Of a DNA stretch of 8,491 nt, positions 6,653 through 8,491 are shown in pieces. Origin of the DNA: an uncultured Candidatus Saccharibacteria bacterium (GTDB taxonomy: Bacteria > Patescibacteriota > Saccharimonadia > Saccharimonadales > Saccharimonadaceae). How positions within the stretch are numbered: position 1 is the stretch's first letter; every line of letters starts with the position of its first letter. The stretch is from positions 1 through 8,491 of the forward strand of contig CAOQYN010000028.1 in the NCBI GenBank assembly GCA_948514425.1, given 5' to 3'. Below the pieces are notes generated by a model. It did no database searches, had not been told where the DNA came from, and saw only the letters and a list, made by a program, of their open reading frames with translations. The translations under genes and the position numbers were made by a program.

Positions 6653-6787
6653 AATATGGCTTTTTGGGGTCTGCGTAATTCTCTTTTGTGTTCGGGTTTT
6701 GTTCGTGTATAAAAAGTAGTTGAAAAGTTGGTTTGCGTAGTGTTGGAGATAGCTGGTTGTATTTAGTGTATTTCTTTCTATTTTTAT

Positions 6788-6850
6788 AAAAAAATGCAGG
6801 GAATTTAAAAAATAGAAAAAAATGGTAAAAATCTTTAAAAAAGCTAAAAA
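6788..6850. other. Phased A-tracts, predicted intrinsically bent DNA
   Basis: A-tracts of 5-7 bases occur at 6788-6794, 6807-6812, 6816-6822, 6827-6831, 6837-6842 and 6846-6850. The last five have centres 8.5-10.5 bases apart, close to one helical turn, and the gap from the first to the second is about two turns. A-tracts in phase with the helix bend DNA by established knowledge. The block stands out because the plus strand around it is G+T-rich. It could be a promoter upstream element, a nucleoid-protein site or a structural boundary between converging genes. Confidence 0.6.
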
Positions 6851-6894
6851 GTGGGGTTTGGCGGTTGGACTGGTAGTTTAACAGAGGTAGATAC

Positions 6895-6903
6895 TGATAT
6901 AGT
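6895..6903 (+). promoter_or_regulatory. Candidate extended -10 element in the intergenic region
   Basis: TGATATAGT differs by one base from the TGnTATAAT element used before ftsI and mraY, and lies 45 bases downstream of the bent-DNA block. Initiation near 6910 would give a plus-strand transcript of about 300 bases with no evident coding capacity. Single occurrences of such short motifs in AT-rich DNA are weak evidence. Confidence 0.25.
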
Positions 6904-7203
6904 GTCGTAAAATATGTATTGTGCGACATTAGATTTCAATCAAAAAGACGAGTGTTTATGCGTCTGTTTGTATAAATTCCCCATGTAAAATTGGTCAAAG
7001 TTTTGCTTTGTGAAGCGTATTAGTGATTGGATGTGTGTTTCTCTACGAATACGACTGGTTTTTCTTATGTTTCTAGTTTTTTGACAGATGTATGATTTAT
7101 TGAAGGTGATTTGACTGTATGGCAACGGGTATTTTGGGACTGCAGGATTATGAAATAAAGGGGAAGTAGAGAATTTTGAAAAGCGTAAGTGGTATAGTTG
7201 ATG

Positions 7204-7226
7204 GAGGATTACTAATTCCCTCTTTT
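7204..7226 (+). terminator. Weak Rho-independent terminator candidate
   Basis: GAGG at 7204-7207 pairs with CCTC at 7219-7222, and ATT (7208-7210) can pair with AAT (7214-7216), leaving a two-base bulge and a three-base loop; TTTT follows at 7223-7226. It is oriented to stop plus-strand transcription just before the converging Fic gene. The stem is short and imperfect and the T-run brief. Confidence 0.3.
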
Positions 7227-7229
7227 GTA

Positions 7230-7982
7230 TCAGATGATTTCGGCAAGTTTTTGTTGGAGTTGAAACTTAATCCACTCAGTTAGAGTATTATAACTACTGT
7301 CATAAGCGCAGTCATGAATGGCAGAGTGATAAATTCGTTTCTTTTCAGCATTGTGTCGTGGGAAACCAGCGATGATTGGTATATAGCCAAGAGCAACGGA
7401 TAATTGGTCCGTAACGACGCGTGCGATGCGACCATTACCATCGAAGAAAGGGTGAATTCGGATAAAAGAATAATGGAAGCGGGCAAGGAAGCGGCAAGTT
7501 TCGTCAATGTTGGTTGTAGGGACGCAAGAAATACTATTACAGAGGTCGCGGGCTAGGGCATACAGTTCGTTGTAGACTGGGGCACCTCCATGTGGAATAC
7601 GATGAAGATCTTCGTCGCCTGGGGCGCCAAAGCGTACGTCGTGTCCGCGAGTACGTAGTTCCCCTCCGCGCCGATAGACTTGACGAAAGAGTTTAGCATG
7701 CATTTGCTGCCAATTTGCAATCCAATCATCTTCACAGCGATTCGCAAGGCGAGTACGGATTTCGATTGGCTGTTCGAGTTCTTTGGCAAAATCAAGAATA
7801 ATAGTGTTTAGGCCCTGTTCTTCGGCGGCGCGTACTAGTGGATGAACGGAGCTGATGGAATAACGGCGGCCACTGCGATATTCGGGTGTTTTGCGATATT
7901 TGCGCCAAAGTGATTTGGCTACGTCTTCTGCGGCGATTTCGTTACGATCTGTGGTGTAGATATGTGAGTATTGTTTTGTCAT
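7230..7982 (-). CDS. Fic-domain protein (predicted AMP/NMP transferase)
   Basis: A 250-residue Fic-family protein, expected to transfer AMP or another nucleotide moiety to a protein target. The catalytic motif HPFFDGNGR is complete at residues 177-185, with His177 as the catalytic base and the Gly/Asn/Arg residues that hold the phosphates. Upstream, the stretch around 117-150 (FGAPGD...HRIPHGGAPVYNELYALARDL) fits the region before the active site that positions the target flap. I see no clean inhibitory S/TxxxEG/N motif at either end, so self-inhibition of class II or III type is not evident. No signal peptide or membrane helix is present, so it appears cytoplasmic. I use ATG 7982, 14 bases after the upstream gene's stop. 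A TTG at 8021 would overlap that gene by 25 bases and is less likely. Neither start has a good ribosome site. It converges on the division cluster, and its substrate is unknown. Confidence 0.85.
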   Translation of the reverse strand: MTKQYSHIYTTDRNEIAAEDVAKSLWRKYRKTPEYRSGRRYSISSVHPLVRAAEEQGLNTIILDFAKELEQPIEIRTRLANRCEDDWIANWQQMHAKLFRQVYRRGGELRTRGHDVRFGAPGDEDLHRIPHGGAPVYNELYALARDLCNSISCVPTTNIDETCRFLARFHYSFIRIHPFFDGNGRIARVVTDQLSVALGYIPIIAGFPRHNAEKKRIYHSAIHDCAYDSSYNTLTEWIKFQLQQKLAEII

Positions 7983-7996
7983 ATATTTTTCAGGCT

Positions 7997-8491
7997 TTAC
8001 TGAGGTTTCTTTTTTGGCCAACTGGGAAATTTGATAGTGAATTTGTGTAGTTTGATACTATCACTGTCTTGAGGGTCTTGATTTGAGTGAGATTGATCGG
8101 GATATTCTAGATCGGTGCTTTCTTTTACAATATCAGCGAGCATACCGCGCAGTAAGGCAGCTTGAAGGGCTCCAATTTCGTTTTTTGGCGTTGTTTTGAT
8201 ATGGATTTTAATGCCGAGTGGAGTATTAGGAAAAGGGTTTTTAAGATCGGTTTGAGTAAAGTGATAACTTTCCCCGTTTTTATGTGCAAACCAGCTAGGA
8301 TCTTGGCTAGCACGGACTAAATGTGGGGTAGGGTAATTTTGTAAAAGTTTGATTGTCTTTTTGGTAGTACTAGTGATCTCGGGAGGATAATTGGTCGATT
8401 GTGCCTGATTTGAAGTAAAACTTGTATTTTCGTATAGAAGATTGGTGTTTGTAATATTATGGGTAATAATCTCTGGGTGGTTGACAATAAT
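7997..8491 (-). CDS. Unrecognised protein, 5' end beyond the window
   Basis: An open frame on the minus strand enters at the window edge and runs 164 codons to TAA at 7997-7999, so only the C-terminal part is seen. I do not recognise the product. Visible residues 1-45 are Asn/Thr/Ser-rich and look flexible. About 46-130 look folded, with aromatic and charged motifs such as QDPSWFAHKNGESYHF (63-78), a strand-like GIKIHIKTT (93-101) and an amphipathic helix NEIGALQAALLRGMLADIV (104-122). An acidic Asp/Gln/Ser linker (132-145) and a basic tail ending KKKPQ follow. No membrane helix is seen. The Asn/Thr/His/Gln/Pro richness follows partly from this strand being A+C-rich. The Fic gene begins 14 bases after the stop, so the two are probably one operon; a functional pairing is only an inference. 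Confidence 0.7.
   Translation of the reverse strand: MIVNHPEIITHNITNTNLLYENTSFTSNQAQSTNYPPEITSTTKKTIKLLQNYPTPHLVRASQDPSWFAHKNGESYHFTQTDLKNPFPNTPLGIKIHIKTTPKNEIGALQAALLRGMLADIVKESTDLEYPDQSHSNQDPQDSDSIKLHKFTIKFPSWPKKKPQ

Larger units (their letters stand above)
6653..7229. other. Long gene-free region between converging transcription units
   Basis: About 577 bases without a supported gene. Open frames on the minus strand here (about 118 and 61 codons) are Phe/Tyr/Asn-rich, lack ribosome sites and look like by-products of base composition. The region starts T-rich, then has phased A-tracts at 6788-6850, a weak extended -10 candidate at 6895-6903, and several short perfect inverted repeats: 6903-6907/6924-6928, 6946-6950/6961-6965, 6996-7000/7006-7010 and 7016-7021/7048-7053. 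A weak terminator-like hairpin ends it. No tRNA T-loop signature was seen on either strand. Confidence 0.6.

Noticed and set aside
6649..6678. ATGA overlap at the end of the ftsQ-like gene opening a 9-codon frame.
   Set aside because: Too short and without features; unlike the mraY-ftsW microprotein it has no downstream gene to couple to.
6573..6929. A 118-codon minus-strand frame overlapping the end of the ftsQ-like gene.
   Set aside because: No ribosome site, an 80-base antisense overlap with a real gene, and Phe/Tyr/Asn/Pro-rich sequence as expected from the strand bias.
6940..7125. A 61-codon minus-strand frame in the intergenic region.
   Set aside because: No start context, no motif, and composition explained by base bias.
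8030..8067. Inverted repeat GATAGT/ACTATC near the Fic gene as an operator.
   Set aside because: It lies inside the open frame of the upstream minus-strand gene, and the arms are only 6 bases.
8125..8313. A 62-codon minus-strand frame.
   Set aside because: It is out of frame with, and contained in, the longer open frame that runs from the window edge to 7997.

Overview
The window looks like chromosomal DNA of a reduced, peptidoglycan-making bacterium of the Candidate Phyla Radiation. Saccharibacteria (TM7) is my best guess, with moderate confidence. The reasons are a stripped-down division/cell-wall (dcw) cluster, short divergent FtsL- and FtsQ-like proteins, tight gene packing, and standard-code use of TGA as a stop (at mraY, ftsW, the ftsQ-like gene and the Fic gene). 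That last point argues against the UGA-recoding Gracilibacteria/Absconditabacteria. The taxonomic call rests on pattern recognition, not on a search.

Positions 1-268 hold no convincing gene. They contain nested inverted repeats, so a structured RNA or leader is possible but unidentified. From 269 to 6652 the plus strand carries the dcw cluster: ftsL-like (269-613), ftsI (695-2425), mraY (2481-3509), a 38-codon membrane microprotein gene (3506-3622), ftsW (3622-4842), murG (4839-6068) and an ftsQ-like gene (6089-6652). From mraY through murG the genes overlap by ATGA, TAATG and ATGA junctions, which suggests translational coupling. ftsI and mraY instead have an extended -10 element (TGnTATAAT) only 6-9 bases before the ATG and no Shine-Dalgarno sequence, so each may start a leaderless transcript.

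The encoded set is the membrane end of peptidoglycan synthesis at the septum. MraY makes lipid I, MurG makes lipid II, FtsW polymerises glycan, FtsI crosslinks it, and FtsL- and FtsQ-like proteins are presumed to scaffold and activate FtsW-FtsI. The soluble ligase genes murC, murD, murE and murF, which usually interrupt this order, are absent. The microprotein sits where murD usually lies.

Positions 6653-7229 have no supported gene. They contain a run of A-tracts phased at about 10 bases (likely bent DNA), a weak extended -10 candidate, several short inverted repeats and a weak terminator-like hairpin. From 7230 to 8491 two genes lie on the minus strand: a Fic-domain (AMPylase-type) gene, and upstream of it an unrecognised gene whose 5' end runs off the window. 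They are 14 bases apart and probably cotranscribed. The plus strand is G+T-rich throughout, even where genes lie on the minus strand, which points to a replication-strand bias with the Fic pair on the opposite strand.
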